From contig CAYFLU010000166.1 of NCBI GenBank assembly GCA_964343975.1, positions 1 through 7,286 of the forward strand: a stretch of 7,286 nucleotides of DNA, given 5' to 3'. The position numbers and the translations under genes were made by a program. Position 1 is the stretch's first letter. Each line of letters starts with the position of its first letter. The stretch comes from SCUN01 sp964343975. Lineage in GTDB: Bacteria > Acidobacteriota > Vicinamibacteria > Vicinamibacterales > SCN-69-37. Below the pieces are notes generated by a model. That model worked only from the letters and a program-made list of their open reading frames with translations. It was not told the origin of the DNA and made no database searches. Positions 1 to 6,888 of this stretch are shown here, one piece after another.

Positions 1-1664
1 GGCTTCTCCCCGGCGCCGATCTGCTTCAGGTGTTCGTCGAGCACCCACCAGCCGACGAAGCCGTCACGGGCCTGGGGCTCAAGGTAGTAGAACGCGGCGT
101 TGGCCATCGGCTGCGCCATGTCCACGTAGAACGACCCGGCCGGAAATTCCCGCGTGGCCACCGGCGCGAACTTCCCGTCGAGCGTCGTCATGTCATAGCC
201 CGCGCTGCGCGTCTTCTTCATGCCGCTGATGACGAACTCGTCTCCTTCGGCGCGCATCGCTTTGTCGAGCACCGTGACTTTGATGTTGTGCGCGCGCAGC
301 TTGTCGGCGATGTCGGCCATCTCTGGTCCCATGAGGTAGCCGCGCGGCACCCAGGCCGTGCGCGTGCCGACGGGCTTCGTGAGGTCGTCGACGTTGTGCA
401 CCACTTCCGGCGCGCCCGAGGCGGTGCCGGGTTTCGTCGACATCAGGCTCGTGCCCGGCTTGTAGGCGGCGTCGTTGGTGCGATATGCGAGCACGTCGAT
501 CTTGCCGGCCGACTGATATTCGCCGTCGAGGAAGTTCTTCAGCGTTCCGGCCTCGCTGCCGGCCAGGACGTCGGCCACCGTCTTGTCGTCGGCGGCCTTG
601 GCGATGGCCTGCATCTCGCCCGCGTGCGCCGCAACGTATTCGAGGAGCGCCGTGAAGTACGCGTACTGCGCGTAGATGCGCCGCTCGAATGTGGGCTGGC
701 CCGGCGTCTCCGTGATGATCGCGAACCGATTGCGGAGGCCGTAGTCATTGACGACGAACTTGGCTTCCACAGTCCACGCCGCGCGATCGTGACTCCACGC
801 CTGCGGCGGCCACGTGTTGGGCGTGGCGAGCGCGTGCGAAAACACTTCGAGGCCGAAGTCCTTGCGCACGGCGTCGCGCACGGCGGGGAAGAGGGTGTCG
901 TGCATGTAGTCGCGCGGTCCCGGCGCGGCCGCCGGCACGGTGGTCGTGCCGTACGTATTCGCGTAGCCGTGATTCACGCGGCTCATCAGGTGGCCGTCGA
1001 GGAACAGCAGGGGATCCCACGTGTTGAGCGTCTTGTAGAGGCCGTTGCTCTCCACGGTGACGAGCTTCACCGCGTCGCGATTGAGATCGAGGCCCTGCGA
1101 GTTCTCGCGCACGCCCTGGATGTGCGGCGTCTCGCTGCCCAGCGAGCCGTCTTGCGTGACGAACGTGTCGGTGCCGTCCACGTTGTAGATCGGCGCGATC
1201 ATCACAACGAGCGACTTCAGCACGTTCGGGTGCTTGCCGGTGGCCAGGTCACGCGCGACCATCATCAGGGCTTCGGCCGCTTCGCTTTCCGGCGGGTGGA
1301 TGTTGCCCATCAGGAACACCACGGGCTTGCCCGACTGCCGCGCTTGCTGCGGTGATGTGACGCGCGGATTCGCGATCACGATTGCCGGCGCGACCTTGCG
1401 CATCGGGCTCGTGAACATGTTCACGACGTGCAGGAACTCGGATTTCAGTTTGAGCGCCGCGATCCACTCGTGCAGTTGCAGCGTGGAGACCGTGCGCGTG
1501 AATTTGGTCCGCTCGGCGACGGTCTGGAGCTCAGGCGCGACGACCCCGGTCCAGTTCTTCGGGACGTCGTCGGCCCAGTAGATGCGAGGTTGCTGGGCGG
1601 AGAGGGTGGCGAGCGTGAGAAGGACGACGAGCGAAGATGCGAGGCGTCGGCGCATGCGAGGCAT
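1..1664 (-). CDS. M14 family zinc carboxypeptidase, exported, 3' end cut by window
   Basis: Predicted secreted or periplasmic metallopeptidase of family M14, which hydrolyses C-terminal residues of peptides using one zinc ion. The reading frame is open from the ATG at 1664 to the window edge (554 codons seen, no stop). Residues 1-23 look like a signal peptide: MPRMRRR, then a hydrophobic stretch, with likely cleavage after LSA before QQP. Zinc motif HPPE gives H123 and E126. GLDLNRD (R196) matches the M14 substrate-binding Asn-Arg motif. LFLDGH supplies the third zinc ligand, H225. ITETPG gives E319 as the likely catalytic glutamate. All key residues are present, so the visible part looks active. 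The ligand is in a DGH rather than the common DLH context, which I associate with a bacterial subfamily. It starts 25 bases after the small haem protein gene, without a clear Shine-Dalgarno; an ATG at codon 4 is an alternative start. The region after about residue 400 is a C-terminal part I cannot assign. The substrate is unknown. Confidence 0.9.
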   Translation of the reverse strand, partial: MPRMRRRLASSLVVLLTLATLSAQQPRIYWADDVPKNWTGVVAPELQTVAERTKFTRTVSTLQLHEWIAALKLKSEFLHVVNMFTSPMRKVAPAIVIANPRVTSPQQARQSGKPVVFLMGNIHPPESEAAEALMMVARDLATGKHPNVLKSLVVMIAPIYNVDGTDTFVTQDGSLGSETPHIQGVRENSQGLDLNRDAVKLVTVESNGLYKTLNTWDPLLFLDGHLMSRVNHGYANTYGTTTVPAAAPGPRDYMHDTLFPAVRDAVRKDFGLEVFSHALATPNTWPPQAWSHDRAAWTVEAKFVVNDYGLRNRFAIITETPGQPTFERRIYAQYAYFTALLEYVAAHAGEMQAIAKAADDKTVADVLAGSEAGTLKNFLDGEYQSAGKIDVLAYRTNDAAYKPGTSLMSTKPGTASGAPEVVHNVDDLTKPVGTRTAWVPRGYLMGPEMADIADKLRAHNIKVTVLDKAMRAEGDEFVISGMKKTRSAGYDMTTLDGKFAPVATREFPAGSFYVDMAQPMANAAFYYLEPQARDGFVGWWVLDEHLKQIGAGEK

Positions 1665-1689
1665 GCTATCCGACGCCGTCAGGGCCTGA

Positions 1690-1995
1690 CTACTTGCCGC
1701 CGAGCTTCGTGTAGAGGTCGTACGCCTCGGCCTTGCGGTCGTAATTGGGCTCGAGGTTCTGGTGGCAGGCGTTGCACGTGAAGAACTTGGTGTTCGTGAG
1801 CTTCTGGCCCTTTTCCGCGTTCTTCGAGACGAAGGCGATCATCTGTTTCTTGGCCTCGTCCTGACCGCCCTTTTCGCAGGCGGCCTTGACCATCTGGGTC
1901 TTGAATTCCTTCTGGGCGCAGGGCGGGCCGGCCGTACGGCTCGTAGCTCCCGCCAGGCACACGCACAGGAGCGTGGCAATAACCAGTTTGTTCAT
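1690..1995 (-). CDS. Small exported monohaem c-type cytochrome-like protein
   Basis: A 101-residue protein with an N-terminal hydrophobic segment (MNKLVIATLLCVCLAGA) that looks like a Sec signal peptide. C11 and C13 lack a proper lipobox context, so a lipoprotein is less likely. The mature part is lysine-rich and helical, with one covalent haem motif, CNACH, at residues 74-78. Two further cysteines (C26 and C40) could form a disulfide. A role in periplasmic electron transfer is an inference from the haem motif; no partner oxidase or reductase lies nearby. The part before the motif (AACEKGGQDEAKKQM) and the LGGK ending resemble small CxxCH proteins I recall from Deltaproteobacteria-like genomes, but I cannot name a family. 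No Met ligand is obvious after CxxCH, because the sequence ends 23 residues later, so the distal haem ligand is unclear. The gene begins 16 bases after the acyltransferase stop without a recognisable Shine-Dalgarno, which suggests co-transcription. It ends with TAG at 1692-1690. Confidence 0.75.
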   Translation of the reverse strand: MNKLVIATLLCVCLAGATSRTAGPPCAQKEFKTQMVKAACEKGGQDEAKKQMIAFVSKNAEKGQKLTNTKFFTCNACHQNLEPNYDRKAEAYDLYTKLGGK

Positions 1996-2011
1996 GAAGG
2001 CTTACTGTACT

Positions 2012-3301
2012 TTAGATGGCTTCCGCCAGGGAAGCGCCGTAACGGTTACGTTCCTCCATGGGATTGGCGCGGCGGAAGCGGCCCACGGTCGGCTCAAGCT
2101 CGTGGGTGAGCGTATCTTGCAGCTGCTGCAGAGAGCCGTGCAGCCGGTTCGTGATGGCGGTGGCGGAGGTGCCCAGCGCGACCGCCCCCCGGATGTCCAT
2201 GGGCGCAGCCACCCGAACATGGGCGACTCGCGGCGCCACGGCGCGCGGCAGAAAGTTGTGCAGCCGGTTCCGCCAGCCGCGCGTGACGAGCAGCGCGCGC
2301 GTGGACTTGAGCACTTCGGCGATCTGTTCCTGGGTGATCGTGTCGCGGCCGTAGAGCGACGGATCGAGGCGTGAGAGGCGGAGATACTCGATGAGCATCT
2401 GCTGATCGCGCGTGGCTTCGGTGGGATCGACGTTCTGCCGCCGGCGGATGCCCCGGCCGATGGCTCGCAGCGCGTGCATGGGATCGTCCGGCAGGGCGCC
2501 GTACTCGCGTTCGAGCCGGCAGCGCAGTTCGGTGAACACCAGCGCCTGGGCTTCAAAATACCCCGGATCAGGGCGCGCCACCGCGAGATCCGGACGCCGC
2601 AAGCCGAGCTGATGCGCGCGCTGGCTGAGCACGGCGCCGAGGAGGGCCGTCAGCCGCTCGGCCGGGTCATTCGACGGCCACAGCGACAACCCGCATTCCC
2701 GCTCGATCAGCTGCATTTCGCTGATCAGCTGCGCGCTCACATCTTCTGTAAATGTCATCCGCCAGGCGATCGGGACGATCTGCACCGGCATGGGGTCGTG
2801 CACCGATTCGAGCGATTGGGCCAGCGTGAGGGCCATGTCGGCGGCGCCCGGGTGGAGGGGCCACACGCGTTCGGCCTGCCAATTCACGGCACCTTCGGGA
2901 TGGAGGAGCACGCCGCGGCCGAGCCGGGCATTCTGCAGTGAGTAGCTCTTGCCGCCGCCGCCCGGCGTATTGGCGATCAACCCGTTGGCCAACCAGAACT
3001 TCTGGGCCAGGGGTGACGCATTGACGATGTCGGCGGCAGCCCAGCTGGCGAGGAGCGGGGCGTAGCGCCGTGACAGCTCCTTGTCGATCATCCAGTCCGT
3101 CAGGAATTCCGGGTGGGTCGGGGTGAGAAAGGTGGCCGAGCGTGTGGACAGCGCCTGGCTCAGGCGGGCATGGTCGTCGGCCGGGATGTCGATCGACCGG
3201 ATCCTCACCAGGTGCGGGAGGATTCCAAGCCGGTTGACCTGGCCCATCACATTAATAAGGAGGGGAGACGGGGCCGGGTCTCGATAGGGCAGCGGTGGCA
3301 T
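2012..3301 (-). CDS. PlsC-like acyltransferase with long C-terminal extension
   Basis: Likely lysophospholipid or glycerolipid acyltransferase of the PlsC superfamily, which transfers an acyl chain from a thioester donor to a lipid acceptor. From the ATG at 3301 the protein has 429 residues. THPEFLTDW (H63, D69) fits catalytic motif I but has five residues between His and Asp instead of four. LLHPEGAVNW (HPEG at 134-137) corresponds to the FPEGTR acyl-acceptor motif, and VQIVPIAWR (about 173-181) to the last conserved block. Typical PlsC proteins are near 250 residues; the extra 200 C-terminal residues are charged, probably helical and unassigned. No membrane segment is evident, so it may sit on the membrane surface. 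A GTG at 3328 in the same frame has a better-spaced AGGA (6 bases upstream). I prefer the ATG because the nine extra residues are encoded entirely within a hairpin and look non-conserved in character. The gene stops with TAA at 2014-2012, 16 bases before the haem protein. Acyltransferase activity is inferred; substrate unknown. Confidence 0.75.
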   Translation of the reverse strand: MPPLPYRDPAPSPLLINVMGQVNRLGILPHLVRIRSIDIPADDHARLSQALSTRSATFLTPTHPEFLTDWMIDKELSRRYAPLLASWAAADIVNASPLAQKFWLANGLIANTPGGGGKSYSLQNARLGRGVLLHPEGAVNWQAERVWPLHPGAADMALTLAQSLESVHDPMPVQIVPIAWRMTFTEDVSAQLISEMQLIERECGLSLWPSNDPAERLTALLGAVLSQRAHQLGLRRPDLAVARPDPGYFEAQALVFTELRCRLEREYGALPDDPMHALRAIGRGIRRRQNVDPTEATRDQQMLIEYLRLSRLDPSLYGRDTITQEQIAEVLKSTRALLVTRGWRNRLHNFLPRAVAPRVAHVRVAAPMDIRGAVALGTSATAITNRLHGSLQQLQDTLTHELEPTVGRFRRANPMEERNRYGASLAEAI

Positions 3302-3337
3302 GGACCCTAGCGTGGGGGATGACCCCACGCCGGGTCC
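3302..3337 (-). promoter_or_regulatory. Stable hairpin just upstream of the acyltransferase ATG
   Basis: Inverted repeat with a perfect inner stem of 8 pairs (GCGTGGGG at 3310-3317 with CCCCACGC at 3323-3330, 5-base loop). An outer stem of 6 pairs follows (GGACCC at 3302-3307 with GGGTCC at 3332-3337), separated by a small 2-by-1 internal loop. The stem ends directly before the ATG at 3301. It also contains the alternative GTG start at 3328 and most of its AGGA. There is no T-run on either side, so it is not a classical intrinsic terminator. It could limit translation of the acyltransferase, protect an mRNA end after processing, or act as a U-less transcription attenuator. The structure is read directly; the function is inferred. 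Confidence 0.65.
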
Positions 3338-3363
3338 TGAGCGTTCTGTGAGGAAGTCCTCGA

Positions 3364-3796
3364 TTAGTGCAGCCAGGTCCAGCCGAACAACCCGCCGCCG
3401 GCCAGGCCGAGGATCAACGAGGCCAGCCAGACGGGTTTCTGACGGGTCAGGGCGGCGACGGCACCGAGAGCGATCGAGATCTGAATGAGGGCGACGCTGA
3501 GCGCGAACCGATGATGGTGATGCAGCAGCTCATCGGCTTCGCGCGACGACGTTGGCCTTGATGCCCTTCGCCTGATAGTAGGCCCACTGGTCCGACGCCT
3601 CCGCCTGCAAGCGTGCGGCCTCGGTCTTGAGCACGAGCGCTTCGTTCACCGTGGCGCCGGCCTGCATCGAGGCGATCGCGCCCAGCGCGGCCAGAAGCGC
3701 CGTCGTCAGGGCAATGCTGCGCAGCAGCGAACCGCTCGGCGGTTCGTGAATGGTCTCGTGCACGCGTTACATTTCGATTTCGGGTCCTTCGGGCAT
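3364..3796 (-). pseudogene. DUF4337 family membrane protein gene, inactivated by nonsense and frameshift
   Basis: Broken gene for a small membrane protein of the uncharacterised DUF4337 family. The original start is the ATG at 3796, with AGGA six bases upstream (3806-3803), 8 bases after the pump stop. It reads MPEGPEIEM, then an in-frame TAA at 3769-3767, and continues in the same frame with RVHETIHE. A hydrophobic segment (LLRSIALTTALLAALGAIA) and the family hallmark SDQWAYYQAKGIKA follow. After KANVVA (3550-3542) this frame ends at TGA 3532-3530. The family's C-terminal half continues in another frame: EADELLHHHHRFA, a second hydrophobic segment with ALTRQKPVW, and a third ending GWTWLH, with TAA at 3366-3364. 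The whole remnant has about 143 codons; family members as I recall are near 180-200, so roughly 40-50 central residues, mostly a charged helical stretch, appear lost. A GTG at 3763, one codon after the stop, could restart translation but would make only a 77-residue fragment. The family's function is unknown. Confidence 0.85.
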
Positions 3797-3806
3797 GGCA
3801 CATCCT
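3797..3806 (-). promoter_or_regulatory. Shine-Dalgarno that fixes the original DUF4337 start
   Basis: AGGA at 3806-3803 overlaps the TAG stop of the pump gene and stands six bases before the ATG at 3796. This is ideal spacing and supports that ATG as the ancestral start. It means the TAA at codon 10 lies inside the coding sequence rather than upstream of it. The GTG at 3763 has no comparable site. Confidence 0.75.
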
Positions 3807-6800
3807 ATCTCGCCTCTTCGGCGAACCAAGAATAGAGGAGTGGGAGCACGATCAACGTGACGATCGTGGCGGTGATCAGGCCGCCGATGATGACGACGGC
3901 AAAGGGACGCGACGTCTCGGCGCCGACCTCGGTGGAGAGCGCCATCGGCAGCAGGCCGAGCGCCGCCATCAGCGCGGTCATCACCACCGGGCGCACGCGC
4001 GACACGGCGCCGGCCTCAATCGCCTCCGGGAGGCTCAGGCCCCGGCCGCGCAACTCCCGGATGCGCTCCACGACGATGACGCCGTTGAGCATCGCGATGC
4101 CGAAGAGCGCCATGAAGCCGACGAGCGCTGACACCGACACGTTGAGCCCCGCGACCGGCAACGCGAGGATGCCGCCCATCGCCGCGAACGGCACCACGAG
4201 CAGGATCAGAAACGCGAGCCGGCCCGAGTCGAACGCCGTGAACAGCAGGAAGAAGATCGCCACCAGCACGGCCGGGACGATCACTTTGAGGCGAGCCACG
4301 GCGCGCTGTTGATTCTCGAAGGCGCCCGAACATGTCATGCGATAACCGGGCGGCAGCGTCATCTTCTCGGCGACGGCGCGTTTGGCATCGGCGATGACCG
4401 AGCCGAGGTCACGGCCCCGCACCGCGAACTTTACGACCGTGCGCCGCGCGTTCTCCTCGCGCAACACGCGGGCAAAGCCCGGGCGCACATCGACCGTCGT
4501 GACATCTCCGAGCGTCAGCCGCTCGCTGTTGCCGCCCGCGATCGGAATGCGACGGATCCCATCGAGATCCGCGATCGCCTGCGGTGCCAGCTTCACGACC
4601 AGGTCGAACGTGCGCTCGCCCTCGAGCACGCGCGTGGCGCGCGTGCCGCCGAGTGCCGTCTCGACCACCTGCTGCACGTCCGCCACCGACAAGCCGTATC
4701 GCGCGATCGCGGTGCGGTCGATGGCGATCTGCACCTGCGGTTGCCCGATGAGATCCTCGGTGCCCACGTCCACGGCACCCGGCACATGCTGCAGGAGCGC
4801 CACGGCCTGTTCCGCCAACGTCTGCAGCTGCTGCACGTCGTCGCCATAGATCTTGATGCTGAGCTCGGCCTTCACGCCCGACACCGCTTCGTTCACGTTG
4901 TCTTCGATGTATTGGCTGAACTGAAACGCCGTGCCGGGAATCGCCGAGAGCTTGGCGTTCATGGCCGCGACGAGCCCTTCGCGCGTGGGCGCCGTGGTCC
5001 AGTCGTGACGATCCTTGAGGTCGACCGCGCACTCGACCACGTCGAAGCCATTGATGTCGGTGCCGTCGTCGGGCCGGCCAAGCTGACTGACGACGGACCG
5101 GACTTCCGGGAAGCTGCCGAGCGTGGTCCGCACCGTGCGGGCGAGACGCGCGGCTTCGGTCGGCGCGATCGTTTGCGGCAGGAAGCCGCGCACCCACAAC
5201 GAGCCCTCATCGAGCTTGGGCAGAAACTCGGAGCCGAGGCGCGAGAGCACGATGCCCGACACGGCCAGCACGATGAGGGCGCCCGCGAGCACTGCCGTGC
5301 GATGTCGCATCGCCGCGACGAGCGTCGGCCGGTAGGCCGCATACACGCGCGACACGAGCCAGGCGTCTTTCGTCGACACGCGTCGGCGGAGCGCGAAGCT
5401 GGCGAGCACGGGCACGAGCACCAGCGCGAGTGCGGTGCCCACCAGCAACGCGAAGGTGAGCGTGAGCGCCATGGGCCGGAAGATGCGGCCCTCCACGCTT
5501 TGCAGCAGATAGAACGGCACGAACGCCGTGAGCAGAATGGCTTTCGAGAACAGGATCGGCCGGCCCATCTGCTGCACGGCCTCGATGATCACGTCGTGGA
5601 GCCGCGCGTGCCGCGCCGGACCCTGCTGCAACTTGTGCAGCACGTCTTTGATCACGATCACGGCCGTGTCGACGATGATGCCGAAGTCGATGGCGCCGAG
5701 CGCGATGAGGTTCGCCGGAATGCCGCGCAGGTCGAGCAGGAGAAACGCGCCGAGCAGCGAGAGCGGCACCACCAGCGCCACGGTGAACGCCGAGCGGATG
5801 TTGCCGAGGCCGAGAAACAGCACAAGCACGAGTAGCACCAGGCTGATGCCTTCGATCATGTTCTTCGATGCCGTGTGCAGCGTGCGCTCGGTGAGGTCTG
5901 TGCGGTCGTAGTGCGGCACGAGCCGCACACCGGCGGGCAGCGCGTGCGCGTTGATGTCGTCGGCCTTTGCGCGCACGCGCTCGAGCACCTGCAGCGCATT
6001 TTCCCCGCGCCGCATGATCACGATGCCCATCGTCGCATCGTCGAGGTCCGGCGCGCCCGGTACGAATTTGCCGACGCGGCCGAGCCGCAGCTGTTCGCCG
6101 AGCTGCACATCCGCGATGTCGCCGATCGTGACCGGCGTGCCGCCGCGCGTATCAACCGCGATCCGCCCGATGTCGTCGGTCGTCTGGATCACGCCGATGC
6201 CGCGGACGATGTACAGCTCGGGGCCGTGTTCGATGTAGGAGCCGCCGGCATTCTGGTTGCCGTTCGAGAGCGCTTCGACGACCTGGCGCAGCGACAGCCC
6301 GTAGGCGCGGAGGCGCGCCGGTGTGACCAGCACTTGATACTGCTTCGTGGGGCCGCCGAAGCCGACGACGTCGACAACGCCGGGCACCGTGCGGAACTGC
6401 CGCTCGACGCCCCAGTCTTGCAGGGCCTTCAATTCGAGTGGCGAGAAGCCGGGCGGTGCGTGCAGCGTGTACCGGTAGATCTCGCCGACCGGCGTCGCGT
6501 TCGGTGAGAGCGAGGCGTCCGCTCCGGGCGGGAGATCGACCGCGGCGAGGTACTGCGCCGCCTGATTCCGGATGAAATCGACATTCGCACCGTCGTCGAA
6601 TGTGATCGTCACCTGTGAGAGGCCGAACAGGGAGATCGACCGGATCGACGTCCGCTGCGGGATGCCGTTGATCTGGTTCTCGACCGGAATCGTCACGAGG
6701 CGTTCGACTTCTTCGGCCGCGTGGCCGGGGAAGAGCGTGATGATCTGGACCGAGACGTTCGTGACGTCCGGGTAGGCTTCCACCGGCAACTCGCGCACGG

Positions 6801-6888
6801 CGGTGACGCCGGCAATGACGAAGAGCAGGGTGAGCGCCAGCACAATGGCGCGATGGCGCAGCGCGTAGCGCGCGATCGTGCCGGTCAT
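3805..6888 (-). CDS. RND efflux pump, CusA/CzcA heavy-metal type, inner membrane permease
   Basis: Complete 1027-residue proton-driven RND transporter of the inner membrane that would move substrates, in this family usually divalent metal ions, out through an adaptor and outer membrane channel. Twelve membrane segments are visible: one near residues 13-30, six between about 346 and 549, five between about 868 and 1020, with two large periplasmic loops between. Family signatures: ELPVEAYPDVTN (33-44), LFPGHAAEEVE (52-62), IDFGIIVD in TM4 (400-407), GSEFLPKLDEGSLW (552-565), GRPDDGTD (604-611) and the C-terminal RVRPVVMTA and VGAETSRPF blocks. The set fits the CzcA/CnrA-like branch. CusA's copper-binding methionine and TM10 glutamate contexts are not seen, so copper or silver is less likely. 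In TM4, D401 and D407 match the conserved CzcA aspartates, but the third acidic position is K414. The ATG at 6888 overlaps the adaptor stop (ATGA) behind GGAGGT, so the two are translationally coupled. The exact substrate cannot be assigned. Confidence 0.96.
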   Translation of the reverse strand: MTGTIARYALRHRAIVLALTLLFVIAGVTAVRELPVEAYPDVTNVSVQIITLFPGHAAEEVERLVTIPVENQINGIPQRTSIRSISLFGLSQVTITFDDGANVDFIRNQAAQYLAAVDLPPGADASLSPNATPVGEIYRYTLHAPPGFSPLELKALQDWGVERQFRTVPGVVDVVGFGGPTKQYQVLVTPARLRAYGLSLRQVVEALSNGNQNAGGSYIEHGPELYIVRGIGVIQTTDDIGRIAVDTRGGTPVTIGDIADVQLGEQLRLGRVGKFVPGAPDLDDATMGIVIMRRGENALQVLERVRAKADDINAHALPAGVRLVPHYDRTDLTERTLHTASKNMIEGISLVLLVLVLFLGLGNIRSAFTVALVVPLSLLGAFLLLDLRGIPANLIALGAIDFGIIVDTAVIVIKDVLHKLQQGPARHARLHDVIIEAVQQMGRPILFSKAILLTAFVPFYLLQSVEGRIFRPMALTLTFALLVGTALALVLVPVLASFALRRRVSTKDAWLVSRVYAAYRPTLVAAMRHRTAVLAGALIVLAVSGIVLSRLGSEFLPKLDEGSLWVRGFLPQTIAPTEAARLARTVRTTLGSFPEVRSVVSQLGRPDDGTDINGFDVVECAVDLKDRHDWTTAPTREGLVAAMNAKLSAIPGTAFQFSQYIEDNVNEAVSGVKAELSIKIYGDDVQQLQTLAEQAVALLQHVPGAVDVGTEDLIGQPQVQIAIDRTAIARYGLSVADVQQVVETALGGTRATRVLEGERTFDLVVKLAPQAIADLDGIRRIPIAGGNSERLTLGDVTTVDVRPGFARVLREENARRTVVKFAVRGRDLGSVIADAKRAVAEKMTLPPGYRMTCSGAFENQQRAVARLKVIVPAVLVAIFFLLFTAFDSGRLAFLILLVVPFAAMGGILALPVAGLNVSVSALVGFMALFGIAMLNGVIVVERIRELRGRGLSLPEAIEAGAVSRVRPVVMTALMAALGLLPMALSTEVGAETSRPFAVVIIGGLITATIVTLIVLPLLYSWFAEEAR

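Noticed and set aside
30..1355. Plus-strand open frame of 441 codons opposite the M14 peptidase
   Set aside because: The minus strand encodes a peptidase with ordered zinc, substrate and catalytic motifs over the whole span. The plus-strand product is Arg/His/Val-rich, low in complexity and has no recognisable domain, as expected from antisense reading of GC-rich codons.
1679..1689. Short palindrome TCAGG-G-CCTGA between the haem protein and the peptidase, considered as a terminator
   Set aside because: Only five pairs with a single-base centre and no T-run; too weak and sterically unlikely as a hairpin.
3257..3263. Plus-strand AAGGAGG resembling a ribosome binding site
   Set aside because: No start codon at suitable spacing and no plausible plus-strand gene follow; the bases encode part of the acyltransferase N-terminus on the other strand.
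3350..3361. Small inverted repeat GAGGA-AG-TCCTC after the DUF4337 remnant
   Set aside because: Five pairs with a two-base loop would not form a stable hairpin, and there is no T-run.
3530..3560. Programmed ribosomal frameshift joining the two DUF4337 halves
   Set aside because: No slippery heptamer or downstream structure is apparent at the junction, the central segment of the family is missing, and the codon-10 stop independently points to decay.
3447..3803. Minus-strand 118-codon frame overlapping the DUF4337 remnant
   Set aside because: Its translation is an Arg-rich jumble in a different register from the DUF4337-like peptides, so I treat it as a shadow.
4309..5835. Plus-strand open frame of 508 codons opposite the RND pump
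   Set aside because: It is the antisense shadow of a highly conserved transporter; its product is dominated by Arg, His, Glu and Ala without motifs.
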